Shown: positions 18,138 through 27,364, counted from the first letter of the stretch. The stretch is DNA of 64,000 bases from JAPHSX01 sp039714395 (GCA_039714395.1 JBDLJH010000014.1:21203-85202), one strand, 5' to 3'. The notes: generated by a model from the letters alone, not told the origin. Program-made: numbers and translations.

Positions 18138-20248
18138 TGCTTAGCGGTCTTAGCAAAAAACGTCTGCGCCTCGGCCTGTTGCTATTTCTCCTTGCCCTTG
18201 CGATACCGACAGCCCTACTCGTCAGCCAGGCCTATCGCCAGCTCAAGTGGGAGGCATTTCATCAACACCGCGTTATGGCAGAGGAGTTGGCACTGCGCAT
18301 CGACCGCAAACTACTTCAACTGTTTAGACGTGAAGAGTCACGCAGCTTTACCGACTACAATTTTCTCAATGTTGCCGGCGGCAAAGAGGCCAGCTTTATC
18401 CAGCGCTCCCCCCTCTCCGCCTTTCCGGTAAAAAGTGAAATTCCCGGACTGATTGGTTATTTTCAGATCAATACCGATGGCGACTTTACCACCCCGCTAC
18501 TGCCACAACAGGAAGATGCCAGCGCCCTCTACGGCATTAGCACACAGGAGCATCAGGGACGCCTGCAACTCCAGGCACGGTTGCAGAACATCCTCAGCAA
18601 AAATCGTCTGGTCAGTGACATTCGTGAGCGCAAAGCAAGCGCTCCTAAGGATGCGGTAACTACACGTCGAAAAATGAAAGCAACAAGTCCATCTGTCGAA
18701 ACGTCTATAGCGCAAAGCAGGCCCCTGACAGAGATGGAGGCACCTCTCGCCCATGTAGATAGCGTTGCTGACAAGGAGGCTGGGGAAGGGACAGCGACAC
18801 CTCAGTCGGAAAACGAGGTAATGAGTCAGGCTGCCTTCGATCGTCTTAGCGAACCACGCAAGTTGGAGAAGAAGAAGCATGTACTGCAGAGCAAACTGGG
18901 ACGTGTAGAGGATCTCAAACTCGACTCACGTTATCAGAGCGCACCCGCATCAAAAAAGTCGATACCACTTGCGCCGCCCAGTGAGAGTCGCGGCATGCGT
19001 AAGGAGAGTAATTTACTACCGCTGGAGGAGTTGACCTCAGTGGCCGGGATTGGCAGTACCGACGACAGTGGAACAACAGTACGCATCACCACTTTCGAAA
19101 GTGAGATCGACCCCTTCGAAATGAGCCTGCTCGACAGTGGTCACTTCGTATTGTTTCGCAAGGTGTGGCGTAACGGCCAGCGCTATATTCAGGGCGCACT
19201 GGTCGAGCGCGAGTCGTTTCTGCATGGCCTGTTCGAACCACTGTTTCGCGAAACGACACTATCTCAGATGAGTGATCTCGCCATCGCCTATCGCGGTGAC
19301 ATCTTTACCGCCTTCGCCAGCAACGACTCACAGCGCTACCTCTCAAGCTCTAACGAAATGCAGGGGGCACTACTCTATCAGGGCAGGCTTTCTGCACCAC
19401 TCAGTGAGATGGAGTTGATTTTCTCTATCAAACGCCTGCCCACCGGACCCGGAGGTGGTGTACTCGCCTGGCTCAGTGCCATTCTGCTGTTGGTACTATG
19501 TGGTGGACTCTATTTTCTTTATCGCCTGGGTGTCGGCCAGATCACCCTGGCACAACAACAACAGGATTTTGTCTCCGCAGTCAGCCACGAGCTAAAGACC
19601 CCTTTAACCTCCATTCGAATGTATGGCGAGATGCTGCGCGAAGGCTGGGCCAGTGAAGAGAAAAAGCGCAGTTACTATGACTACATCTACGCCGAGAGCG
19701 AGCGCCTTTCACGACTAATTAACAACGTGTTGCAACTGGCCCGCATGACGCGCAATGAGCAGCATATCGAACTGCATCCGCTTGGCGTTGGTGAATTGCT
19801 CGACATGTTGCGCTCCAAGGTTAGCTCTCAAATAGAACAAGCCGGTTTTGAATTGTATCTGGATTGCGACGAGAAGAGTCGCGATGCCATTATCTCCGTC
19901 GATGTCGACAGCTTCACCCAGATCATCATCAACCTGGTCGACAACGCCATCAAGTTCTCTGCCAGGGCCGAACAGAAACGGATCGACATCGGATGTCAGT
20001 TACAAAATCAGGGTGGTGTGTTATTCACGGTACGTGACTACGGTTCCGGTGTGGCCCGTGAGCAGATGAAGAAGATCTTCAAACTGTTCTATCGCTCAGA
20101 GAACGAGTTAACCCGCGAGACTGTCGGTACCGGTATTGGTCTGGCGCTGGTGCGCCAATTGGGCGCTTCTATGCATGCGAAGGTTGATGTGATTAACCGG
20201 GAGCCAGGGGCGGAGTTTCGTCTACTCTTTCCCTCGCAGACTAAGTAA
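18137..20248 (+). CDS. Sensor histidine kinase with large periplasmic domain
   Basis: The 703-residue kinase has a first membrane helix (about residues 12-33), an unusually long periplasmic region of about 400 residues, and a second helix at about 440-463. HisKA follows with His484 in SHELKTPLTS, then the ATPase domain (NLVDNAIKF, RDYGSG, GTGIGLALV). No HAMP domain is obvious. The middle of the periplasmic part (roughly 170-310) is low-complexity, rich in Ser, Lys and Glu, and looks disordered. Translation is coupled to the response regulator. The signal is unknown; the divergent envelope-stress-like genes suggest a membrane cue. Confidence 0.92.
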   Translation: MLSGLSKKRLRLGLLLFLLALAIPTALLVSQAYRQLKWEAFHQHRVMAEELALRIDRKLLQLFRREESRSFTDYNFLNVAGGKEASFIQRSPLSAFPVKSEIPGLIGYFQINTDGDFTTPLLPQQEDASALYGISTQEHQGRLQLQARLQNILSKNRLVSDIRERKASAPKDAVTTRRKMKATSPSVETSIAQSRPLTEMEAPLAHVDSVADKEAGEGTATPQSENEVMSQAAFDRLSEPRKLEKKKHVLQSKLGRVEDLKLDSRYQSAPASKKSIPLAPPSESRGMRKESNLLPLEELTSVAGIGSTDDSGTTVRITTFESEIDPFEMSLLDSGHFVLFRKVWRNGQRYIQGALVERESFLHGLFEPLFRETTLSQMSDLAIAYRGDIFTAFASNDSQRYLSSSNEMQGALLYQGRLSAPLSEMELIFSIKRLPTGPGGGVLAWLSAILLLVLCGGLYFLYRLGVGQITLAQQQQDFVSAVSHELKTPLTSIRMYGEMLREGWASEEKKRSYYDYIYAESERLSRLINNVLQLARMTRNEQHIELHPLGVGELLDMLRSKVSSQIEQAGFELYLDCDEKSRDAIISVDVDSFTQIIINLVDNAIKFSARAEQKRIDIGCQLQNQGGVLFTVRDYGSGVAREQMKKIFKLFYRSENELTRETVGTGIGLALVRQLGASMHAKVDVINREPGAEFRLLFPSQTK

Positions 20249-20376
20249 CTATTGAATTTTAACTACTGGCTTTCCATATAAAATAGATAATCCACTAAGA
20301 AACCATCTATCTGCCGTGAACCTCTAGAATTAGGCTGTTTGTCTAGCCAGAATATAAGTTAACAATTCTTAAAATT

Positions 20377-20760
20377 TTACGCCAGATTGGGCAAATCACC
20401 AAAGCCCCAAACCAGGGTGCCAATAATCAACATATAGAGGCCGTACTTCTCGCTACGCCAGAGCACCTCATGATCGTCATGGATAAAGTGGTGCTTATCA
20501 TCAGAGGCCCAGTCACGGTTGACCATCGAGTCACTGCGTTGCTGCCGTCCCAGACGCTGCATGTGCTCTATAATCTGGTGCGAAGTGAGAATAATTCCGT
20601 TAACCACCACCAGTGAACCGCTACGCGATAACCAGCTCCAATCACCTAATTCAAAACTCAGTACCACGCCAACGAGCAGCGTAATAAACGCTGCCGTATA
20701 CGCCTTGATTGTGAACTTGAGATTTCTCATATGAAGATACCGCACGCTAGATTTTGGCAT
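20377..20760 (-). CDS. Small membrane protein of unknown function
   Basis: The 127-residue protein has three likely membrane helices: ITLLVGVVLSF, SLVVVNGIIL and LYMLIIGTLVWGF near the C-terminus, with a charged middle (HHFIHDDHEV). I do not recognise it. An in-frame ATG ten codons in (20730) is an alternative start, and neither has a strong ribosome-binding site. It is divergent from the next small membrane protein gene. Confidence 0.6.
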   Translation of the reverse strand: MPKSSVRYLHMRNLKFTIKAYTAAFITLLVGVVLSFELGDWSWLSRSGSLVVVNGIILTSHQIIEHMQRLGRQQRSDSMVNRDWASDDKHHFIHDDHEVLWRSEKYGLYMLIIGTLVWGFGDLPNLA

Positions 20761-20834
20761 CCGTGCTTGTTGTTAGCTCCTCGGGCATAATAGCAAATAT
20801 CCCGCACCACAACGTGAACACGGAACCCAGAGAT

Positions 20835-21098
20835 ATGAGCGAAAACAAACTACCCAGCGATCCAAACGGCCTGCACTTTGCCGCCGGAGCCTTTATCGGT
20901 GGCATGACCGGACTGATCCTCAGTCACCTGGGGCAGCCACAGCAAGAGGCGGCGATGACGGGCCTATTAGCCACCTGTGCGGTTGGCATCTTCAAGGCAC
21001 TTCGCGATGGTAACCGGCTCTCACCAGCACGAGCTTTAAAGAACGGTGCGCTGATTGCCTCGGGTGGACTGATCACCCCCTTAATGTTGCTACTCTAG
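20835..21098 (+). CDS. Small glycine-rich membrane protein
   Basis: The 87-residue protein has a first helix (AAGAFIGGMTGLILSHL), a central amphipathic stretch and a second hydrophobic pair ending LITPLMLLL. AGAG precedes the ATG at 20835. There is no recognised family. It lies 69 bases before the cytochrome gene on the same strand and may share its transcript. Confidence 0.6.
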   Translation: MSENKLPSDPNGLHFAAGAFIGGMTGLILSHLGQPQQEAAMTGLLATCAVGIFKALRDGNRLSPARALKNGALIASGGLITPLMLLL

Positions 21099-21166
21099 CC
21101 CCCGGCACATAATCATATCGACTCATCTATACTCAGAATATAATTCTCAATGCTGTTCTGAGGCCC

Positions 21167-21517
21167 ATGCCCATGCGTTACCTCCTCTACGCCCTGTTAT
21201 CAGGATACGCTAGCGCTTTACTCGCGGTTGACCACAGTCAATGCACCAACTGCCACGCTCAGGGGGTAAACGATAACCAGGCGGTAATGGCGACGATTCG
21301 CCCCACCCTGCCGCAGCTCTGCATCAACTGTCATCAGGATCGGATTAAAAAGGGCGAGCACATTATCAACGTGTGGCCTGTCACGGCCCACCCCGACACG
21401 CTGCCACTGCTTAACGGTATGGTCAGCTGCACTAGCTGCCACGATGCGCACTCACGACAACCCGCACAGCTAAGACTGGAGGCATCCAGGCTATGTCAGG
21501 ACTGTCATCGGAAATAA
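21167..21517 (+). CDS. Small secreted multiheme c-type cytochrome (four CXXCH)
   Basis: The 116-residue protein has a signal peptide (LLYALLSGYASALLA) and four heme c-binding motifs: CTNCH, CINCH, CTSCH and CQDCH. They are arranged as two doubled-CXXCH pairs. That makes a periplasmic tetraheme electron carrier of about 95 mature residues. The pairing resembles the doubled-CXXCH domain family. No reductase partner gene is adjacent; the FNR regulator gene follows on the opposite strand. Either of two near ATGs (21167 or 21173) may start it. Confidence 0.85.
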   Translation: MPMRYLLYALLSGYASALLAVDHSQCTNCHAQGVNDNQAVMATIRPTLPQLCINCHQDRIKKGEHIINVWPVTAHPDTLPLLNGMVSCTSCHDAHSRQPAQLRLEASRLCQDCHRK

Positions 21518-21627
21518 AATCTATTGAGAATAGCAGGTTCGCGAGGTAATACCCTCAGCGGTAGAAGCTTGCTAGATAAAAACTTGAGATAAACCTGGGC
21601 TGGATTTAAAACCTCTCACCACAAAAA

Positions 21628-21651
21628 CAGAAGCAGAAGCAGAAGCAGAAG
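21628..21651. repeat. Four tandem CAGAAG hexamers
   Basis: Four perfect copies of CAGAAG lie three bases beyond the stop codon of the FNR gene. Confidence 0.9.
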
Positions 21652-21654
21652 CAC

Positions 21655-22452
21655 TCAGTCTTCACGGGAAACAAGAGAGAGAGCGGTAAGTTCCGGTGTG
21701 AGTTCAGCCAGCTTGTGTAGCCCCTGCAAACTACTGATCTGAGTGCTGCGCCCCTTGGTCGCCAATACACCCTTTTTCTGCAGTCCACTGAGAGCACGGC
21801 TTACCGTCTCCATCGCCAGGCCCAGGTAATCAGCAATATCACGCCGGGTCATCGGCAAGCGGAACTCCAGATGGGGCAGACCTCTTACCTTCAGTTGCGA
21901 AGAGAAATAAAGCATAAACGCGGCCACGCGCTGTTCGGTTGATTGCGTGCCAAGTAGTAAGGAAGTCCAGCGCTCGAACATCATCCGATTACTCATCGCC
22001 TGGATCAGCTCACGGTAAAAACTACCCTGGTGCTCACCAAGTAGCGGTACGCTATCATAATCGAGTTTACAAACACTGCTCTTCTCCATGGCCACCACCG
22101 TAGTGTGATAATGCCTGTCCTCGATTGCATCGAGGCCGAGAAGATCACCAGGGAAGTAAAACCCAACAATCCTGCTGCCGCCCTTTCCATCCTCGACCTT
22201 TGCGGCGAGTGATCCAGACTTTAGTGCGTAGAGATATTGAAAGGGCTCACCGGCACTAAACAGAGGGGAGTGTCGGGCAAGAGGGGTACGACGACTCACC
22301 ACCTGCTCCAGCATTTGGGTATCGCGAGAAAGGCCGGCCTCCCCACACATGCCGTACATCCCGCAGTGGTCGCAAGCAACCTCCTGAGACGCCAATGCCT
22401 TTGGCTGTGCGGTCGCATTAGAAACAAACGGGAGAGTATTTAGATCATTCAT
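21655..22452 (-). CDS. fnr: FNR-type oxygen-sensing transcription regulator
   Basis: The 265-residue Crp/Fnr-family protein has the 4Fe-4S ligands of FNR/ANR: Cys27, Cys30 and Cys36 (C-x2-C-x5-C) plus Cys128. A cyclic-nucleotide-like beta barrel follows, then a dimer helix and a helix-turn-helix (TRRDIADYLGLAMETVSRAL). The recognition helix keeps Glu215, Ser218 and Arg219, the E..SR signature for TTGAT half-sites. It should switch genes when oxygen falls. A perfect FNR box lies about 65 bases before its ATG, which indicates autoregulation. Confidence 0.95.
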   Translation of the reverse strand: MNDLNTLPFVSNATAQPKALASQEVACDHCGMYGMCGEAGLSRDTQMLEQVVSRRTPLARHSPLFSAGEPFQYLYALKSGSLAAKVEDGKGGSRIVGFYFPGDLLGLDAIEDRHYHTTVVAMEKSSVCKLDYDSVPLLGEHQGSFYRELIQAMSNRMMFERWTSLLLGTQSTEQRVAAFMLYFSSQLKVRGLPHLEFRLPMTRRDIADYLGLAMETVSRALSGLQKKGVLATKGRSTQISSLQGLHKLAELTPELTALSLVSRED

Positions 22453-22516
22453 TGCACGTCACACACCATCAATAAGGTAGATTCGTGCCAGTATGCAAGG
22501 TGCCATCATCGGAACA

Positions 22517-22530
22517 TTGATCTAAATCAA
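22517..22530. promoter_or_regulatory. Perfect FNR box upstream of fnr
   Basis: TTGAT-CTAA-ATCAA matches the FNR consensus TTGATN4ATCAA at all ten specified bases. It lies in the 203-base gap between the fnr start (22452) and the 3' end of efpL, so its only likely target is fnr itself. Confidence 0.82.
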
Positions 22531-22655
22531 TATTTATCATTCCACCGTGTAGCACCTCACGGACAGTAGGGAATTAACCTTTAATTACAGTAAGTTAACG
22601 CATATACCTCTGTAGATAGCAGTACGTCTATCACTAAAGTTGTAACACCTGGCTG

Positions 22656-23219
22656 CTATACCCGTGAGATGTAATCTCCGGTCTCAGTATTCACCTTGAT
22701 TACCTCACCTGATGAGAGGTACTCCGGCACCTGCACGACCAGCCCGGTACTTAGGGTTGCCGGTTTGGTGCGTGCCGAGGCTGAGGCCCCTTTGATACCG
22801 GGAGAGCACTCAACGATCTCCAGACTTACCGATGTCGGCAGATCAATTCCCAGCAGCACACCATCGGCAACCAATGCCGTCATCCCCTCCAGTCCCTCGC
22901 TGATGTAGGGCAGCTCCTGTGCCAACGCCTCATCGGCAACAACAAACTGCTCGTAACTCTCACTATCCATAAAGGTGCAGCCCTCAGCATCACGAAACAG
23001 CAGTTGCACCGGGCCACGGTTGAAGTCCACCTCACCCACCTGCTCATCGCCCTTGAAGCTGCGCTCAAACTTTTGCCGTGTGACCACATTCTGACCCTTC
23101 ACCTTATAGAGGGTGCTGCCGCTGCGTGATGAGGGAGACTGCACCGTCACCAGCTTCACTACAACCTTATGTCCGTCGACCTCAATTACCGCGCCGCGTT
23201 TGATTTCGTTTGCTTTCAT
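22656..23219 (-). CDS. efpL: Elongation factor P-like protein EfpL (YeiP)
   Basis: The 187-residue protein has the three-domain EF-P fold: a KOW-like first domain and two OB domains ending in the GLVVQVPEYLSSGEVIKVNTETG block. It is the YeiP/EfpL branch: the loop where EF-P carries its modified lysine reads SPSSRSGSTLYK, with arginine at the tip. EF-P family members enter stalled ribosomes and help peptide bonds at proline stretches. It is a single gene on the minus strand. Confidence 0.92.
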   Translation of the reverse strand: MKANEIKRGAVIEVDGHKVVVKLVTVQSPSSRSGSTLYKVKGQNVVTRQKFERSFKGDEQVGEVDFNRGPVQLLFRDAEGCTFMDSESYEQFVVADEALAQELPYISEGLEGMTALVADGVLLGIDLPTSVSLEIVECSPGIKGASASARTKPATLSTGLVVQVPEYLSSGEVIKVNTETGDYISRV

Positions 23220-23483
23220 TACAACTCTCTAACTATTTTCGTTTCGTTGGATTCTACTGCATTACATGGCGGAAAAGCATTGCAAAACTGAAACGCAGGC
23301 CCGGAACAAGCGGGATTTAGCCGGTAGCAGCAGAAAAGAGGAGGGAATAAGGCCAAATCTCAACCATCGGTCGCAGTAAACCTAATCGAAAATCCACTCA
23401 GACGCATTACAGCAAAATTAATTTCGTACAAACCAACAATAACTATGCCACTACAGATATCCGGAACGGAGTCTGCAACTTCA

Positions 23484-23753
23484 CTACCCATCCGACTCCC
23501 CATGCTTATCACTGCCAACAGGATTACCATTTCTATCATTGCGCTTTACGCCACAAAAATAACGCCCCTTCTTTTCCAGCGCCTTCTCGAGCGGAACCAC
23601 CATGCCACAGGAGACGCATTGAACAGAATCATCCGGTATCTTCGCCGGAGGCTGTTTGATGCGATTAACACTCTTATTGATGGCCATCTTCAGACGAAGA
23701 TAAAAAACCAGGGCAACGGCAATCAATCCAAGGACCACAAATAGTGTCGTCAT
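23484..23753 (-). CDS. Small membrane-anchored zinc-ribbon-like protein (PP0621-like)
   Basis: The 89-residue protein has one N-terminal membrane helix (VVLGLIAVALVFYL), a basic linker and a small Cys cluster, CVSCG, then a lone Cys in RYFCG. This resembles the short PP0621-type proteins, which usually end soon after the last Cys/His; here a 20-residue hydrophilic tail follows. Function unknown. Confidence 0.65.
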   Translation of the reverse strand: MTTLFVVLGLIAVALVFYLRLKMAINKSVNRIKQPPAKIPDDSVQCVSCGMVVPLEKALEKKGRYFCGVKRNDRNGNPVGSDKHGESDG

Positions 23754-23839
23754 ACTAATCTCACAGAAACAGGAATTATTGTGGGCGTATATGCATTATA
23801 AAGGGATAACAGGAATGGGAGTCTATAATTATCCACAGA

Positions 23840-24754
23840 TTAGACTGGATTATATTCAAACAACAGCACCTTCAGTCCCTTACCTCGCACTGCCTCCCTG
23901 AAGACTTCGGGCGTTTGGAGCTTTTTAACAAAGTGACACTCTGGGCACTCCTCGGCCACTGTATCAAGAAGTAATGTTTCTGCCAGCTCAGGGGAATTTA
24001 GGCAGAGCATCAGCAAACTACCGGGATTCATAAACTCCGGGATGCGGCGAATGATCTTTTTATAATCACGTTTAATATCAACACTGCCCTTTTGTAAGCT
24101 GGGTGGATCACAAATCAACAGATCATAGGGGCCGTATTTCTTTATCCTTGAGAACGATTTAAAGATATCGACACTCTGGAAGGTAACGCGCCGGGTATCC
24201 TGATGATTTAATCGATGATTGTCCCTGCCCCGACTTAGCGCCGCCTTGCTAATATCGATATTCACCACATGCTCGGCACCACCGGCCAGTGCCGCCACCG
24301 AGAAGGAACAGGTGTAGGCGAACAGGTTAAGTACATTTTTTCCACTGGCATTCTGCCGCACCCACTCCCGGCCATTGCGCATATCGAGAAAAAAACCACT
24401 ATTCTGTGTAGCACCAAGACGCAGGTGGTATTGAAGCCCATCCTCATCCACCATCAACTCAGAAACCTCATCTCCCAATAGCAATTCAACGGGGGCCCTA
24501 GGACGGAAGCGATACTGTACCTGCACCGAACGACAGTCTGGGAGCTTTCTCATCAACGAATCTGCTATCTCATCCAGTCCTGCCAGCCCCTCTTCCCGAT
24601 AAAGGGTAATAAGGGCAACCGGCGGCAGCCAGTCTATATTAACGTGCTCAAGTCCGGGATAGGCATGACCGCGCCCGTGGAACAGACGGCGGCACTGTTC
24701 GGCACCGTCTATTATTTGAGGTTCAAAGTTGATAAAGGGTATCAGCGGATTCAT
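23840..24754 (-). CDS. SAM-dependent methyltransferase, RlmI/RlmK-like
   Basis: The 304-residue protein has a class I methyltransferase core with VLNLFAYTCSFSVAA (SAM motif I), VNIDIS (motif II) and DLLICDPPS (motif IV, the base-methylating type). FFLDMRNGREW before the core is typical of the RlmI/RlmK C-terminal methyltransferase group that modifies 23S rRNA. The N-terminal 100 residues are not a PUA domain by eye. The RNA target is therefore not assigned. It stands alone. Confidence 0.8.
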   Translation of the reverse strand: MNPLIPFINFEPQIIDGAEQCRRLFHGRGHAYPGLEHVNIDWLPPVALITLYREEGLAGLDEIADSLMRKLPDCRSVQVQYRFRPRAPVELLLGDEVSELMVDEDGLQYHLRLGATQNSGFFLDMRNGREWVRQNASGKNVLNLFAYTCSFSVAALAGGAEHVVNIDISKAALSRGRDNHRLNHQDTRRVTFQSVDIFKSFSRIKKYGPYDLLICDPPSLQKGSVDIKRDYKKIIRRIPEFMNPGSLLMLCLNSPELAETLLLDTVAEECPECHFVKKLQTPEVFREAVRGKGLKVLLFEYNPV

Positions 24755-24974
24755 GTTGTTATTCCATTTGGAATATCTGCCTCACAGGGCAATGACTTCT
24801 AATGAGTAGATCATTTATCCCTGACGATAAGGAATCCGCAGTCCAACCACAATTATTTCTCTTTAATTTTGGCCTTGATTCAGGCAGCTAAAGAATAGCG
24901 AAATAATCCCCTTAGAGGAAAGCGGTGCAAACAACACGGTGACAGGAGGTATCACTCCTCACTAACGGCCTGTT

Positions 24975-25526
24975 TTATGGCATAAAGGGATTGAACATCC
25001 CCATTGGTCCAGAAATAGCATTCACATTGGAGCCCATCACATTCATACCCTGAGTGATATTAGCGAAACGTTGGTTGATCGCCACCACATCGGCACTCAT
25101 CACCGACATCTCATAATTAACCTCACTGAAGTTACCTAGTATCTGCTCCATTGACTTATTCATCGTCGGCAGCTGTTCTGATATGGACAGGGCTGAGCTG
25201 CTGATGGCAGGCATGTTGGTCATGTGTGAATCAAACTTTTGCATTGTCTCGGTCAGGTGAACCATATTGCTAGAGACCACCGTAACGTCTGTTCCCATAT
25301 CTGTGATGGTATTAACGATCAGCTGCATCCGGTCATAAAAGTCCCACACATAAAGCATATTGAACCCTCCCATCACCAGGAGAAATATCGCACCTATTTT
25401 GACCAGAATATTGGTTCGGCGTATATGGTACTGACGCTCACCCCGATGGCGCTCAATATCATGCTCAAGCTTAATGAGCACGTTTGTAAGTTGTTCATTT
25501 AGAAGATGCTGCTGTTCCTGATTCAA
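24975..25526 (-). CDS. Methionine-rich membrane-anchored coiled-coil protein B
   Basis: The 183-residue protein has a cytoplasmic helical start (about 38 residues), one membrane helix (ILVKIGAIFLLVMGGFNML) and a long predicted coil. About 18 residues are methionine and the C-terminus reads GPMGMFNPFMP. It is a paralogue of the protein encoded 18 bases upstream. The start codon is TTG with GAGAG spaced six bases before it. I do not know the family. The topology places the coil in the periplasm; copper or redox contact by the methionines is only a guess. Confidence 0.7.
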   Translation of the reverse strand: MNQEQQHLLNEQLTNVLIKLEHDIERHRGERQYHIRRTNILVKIGAIFLLVMGGFNMLYVWDFYDRMQLIVNTITDMGTDVTVVSSNMVHLTETMQKFDSHMTNMPAISSSALSISEQLPTMNKSMEQILGNFSEVNYEMSVMSADVVAINQRFANITQGMNVMGSNVNAISGPMGMFNPFMP

Positions 25527-25544
25527 TGTCGACTCTCTTACTGA

Positions 25545-26120
25545 TTATGGGATAGGGAACATATTGTTCATACTACGGGCGGGAGCAGCCATCCTGTTGA
25601 GATCCTGATTCATACGGTAGATCTCCATATCCATCACATTGGTAGTATGCGTCATAATATCGGCCTGCTGACGAATCACCTTTACCTCATTACTCATCGC
25701 ATCCATCTCTGCCTGCATCTGATGCATCTGCTGAGTCATCTTCCCCATTTCGCTATCCATGTTCTGCATAACGGTAGAGACTGAGTTCATGAATGAAACA
25801 TTCTTCTCCATCCTGGTCATCAGCCCATCAACCTTGACCATCTGATCTCTCACCTCATCAAATGAGTTGTCCATCCTGACGACGGCCTCTGATATACGCT
25901 CCACCTGAGTCTCCATGGTGATCAGGATGACAAAAATAGAGATCGCAATCAGCACCAGAAAGAGCATACCGGCACGAATACTGTTCTTGAGACGATCACC
26001 CATACGGCTCTGAATAGCCATCTGTGAGCGTATTACCCGGTCAAAGTGACGAATTGCATCACGTAAGTCTTCATAACTATCCGCATCCATGTCACGCTTA
26101 TTTAACTCTGATTCGGCCAT
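25545..26120 (-). CDS. Methionine-rich membrane-anchored coiled-coil protein A
   Basis: The 191-residue protein starts with an acidic, helical cytoplasmic segment and has a membrane helix near residue 60 (MLFLVLIAISIFVILI). A 120-residue coiled coil follows, with about 26 methionines in the protein overall. In the densest part every second to fourth residue is Met (MDSEMGKMTQQMHQM). It ends NNMFPIP, like its neighbour. The ATG at 26120 is preferred to a TTG four codons earlier. It is first of a two-gene operon. Confidence 0.7.
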   Translation of the reverse strand: MAESELNKRDMDADSYEDLRDAIRHFDRVIRSQMAIQSRMGDRLKNSIRAGMLFLVLIAISIFVILITMETQVERISEAVVRMDNSFDEVRDQMVKVDGLMTRMEKNVSFMNSVSTVMQNMDSEMGKMTQQMHQMQAEMDAMSNEVKVIRQQADIMTHTTNVMDMEIYRMNQDLNRMAAPARSMNNMFPIP

Positions 26121-26527
26121 ACCTGTTCTCAATTACCATTTCCCAATAAATTTTAACAAGAGTCGCTATAACGCGATATGTCCATTACGGCTATCCATAA
26201 CCAGGGGCAATAATAAATCTCCACATCTACACCATAATATTATATGCCAAACACAGCATTGAACCAGTTGAAGTTTGCTCTAAAGGGGGGTGATTTTGGT
26301 AAGTACCTGACTTATTTCATCCGGTATCCGGGGAGAAGACCGGGTATTGACATAAAACACCAATAATCCGTGGTTTAATACCCCCTTATAGAAAAGGGGA
26401 AATAGGCAGGGAAAATTTTCTCTATCTGGCTATTTGTGGCTATCGCACTTTCCTGGCCATTAACCCACCTGTCGCCATCAAAGTAAAGCTATGGACAGTC
26501 TTTTAAGCTCCACTATTGCTGTTTTTC
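26121..26527. other. Intergenic gap with one possible hairpin
   Basis: This 407-base stretch lies upstream of the Met-rich pair and downstream of cvfB. It contains GGGTATT and, about 35 bases on, AATACCC, with ACCA/TGGT nested inside, a possible hairpin near 26340-26386. No gene is visible. It should hold the promoter of the Met-rich operon. Confidence 0.45.
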
Positions 26528-27364
26528 TTACTCTTCAACCAACCTGATACCATCCTTCTCAATGGTTATAATTCTCTGCTTATATAAACCACCGATGGCC
26601 TTTTTAAATGCCCCTTTACTCATTCCGAACAGATCTAAAATCAACTTAGGATCAGACTTATCATGCACCGGTGCAAAGCCATTCTGGCTTTCAAGATAGG
26701 TCAAGATAATGTCAGCATATTTATCGCGTGTCGCCTGGCCACCCTGAAGGCTTAAATCAATTTTCCCATCAGGGCGGACATGTTTAATAAAGCCCTTAAT
26801 GCCCTGACCAAAACTCAGTCGCTGGAACACCTCGTTTTTATACAGTACACCCCAGTGGCTATGATTAATGATCGCCTTGTAACCCAGATCGGTACTATTG
26901 GCGATAATCAGGTCGACGGCCTGTCGTGGTTTGAAGTTATGGGGTTTCTCATCATCAAGAAACTTGTCGACTTTAGAAGATGCCACGATCCGGCCATCAT
27001 TTTTATCGATATAGACGTAGATCAAATAAGAGCGTCCAGCCTCCATTGGCCTGTGTTGCTCAGCAAAAGGTACCAGCAGGTCTTTATCCAGCCCCCAATC
27101 CAGAAAGGCCCCCACATCGGTGGTATCCACCACGTTTAAATAGGCAAACTCTCCAACCTGTACCCTGGGGGTTTGTGTGGTTGCCACAGGGAGAGTGTTC
27201 GAATCTAAGTAAAGAAAAACCTTAAGTGTATCGCCAGCAGTAAGACCTTCCGGTGCAAATTTACGCGGCAACAGCACCTCACCGAGGTCATAGGCATCCA
27301 GATAGAAACCGAAATCCACGGCCTTTACCACGTTTAACTCGTAACTCCGGCCAATAGTGACCAT
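26528..27364 (-). CDS. cvfB: S1-domain RNA-binding protein, CvfB/YitL family
   Basis: The 278-residue protein has the CvfB/YitL layout: repeated S1-like RNA-binding barrels (VGEFAYLNVVDTTDVGAFLDWGLDKDLLVP, read as the second) and a C-terminal winged helix (LFGMSKGAFKKAIGGLYKQRII). Members bind RNA; in staphylococci CvfB affects virulence gene expression. The role here is unknown. The ATG at 27364 is 121 bases from the decayed methyltransferase on the other strand. Confidence 0.85.
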   Translation of the reverse strand: MVTIGRSYELNVVKAVDFGFYLDAYDLGEVLLPRKFAPEGLTAGDTLKVFLYLDSNTLPVATTQTPRVQVGEFAYLNVVDTTDVGAFLDWGLDKDLLVPFAEQHRPMEAGRSYLIYVYIDKNDGRIVASSKVDKFLDDEKPHNFKPRQAVDLIIANSTDLGYKAIINHSHWGVLYKNEVFQRLSFGQGIKGFIKHVRPDGKIDLSLQGGQATRDKYADIILTYLESQNGFAPVHDKSDPKLILDLFGMSKGAFKKAIGGLYKQRIITIEKDGIRLVEE

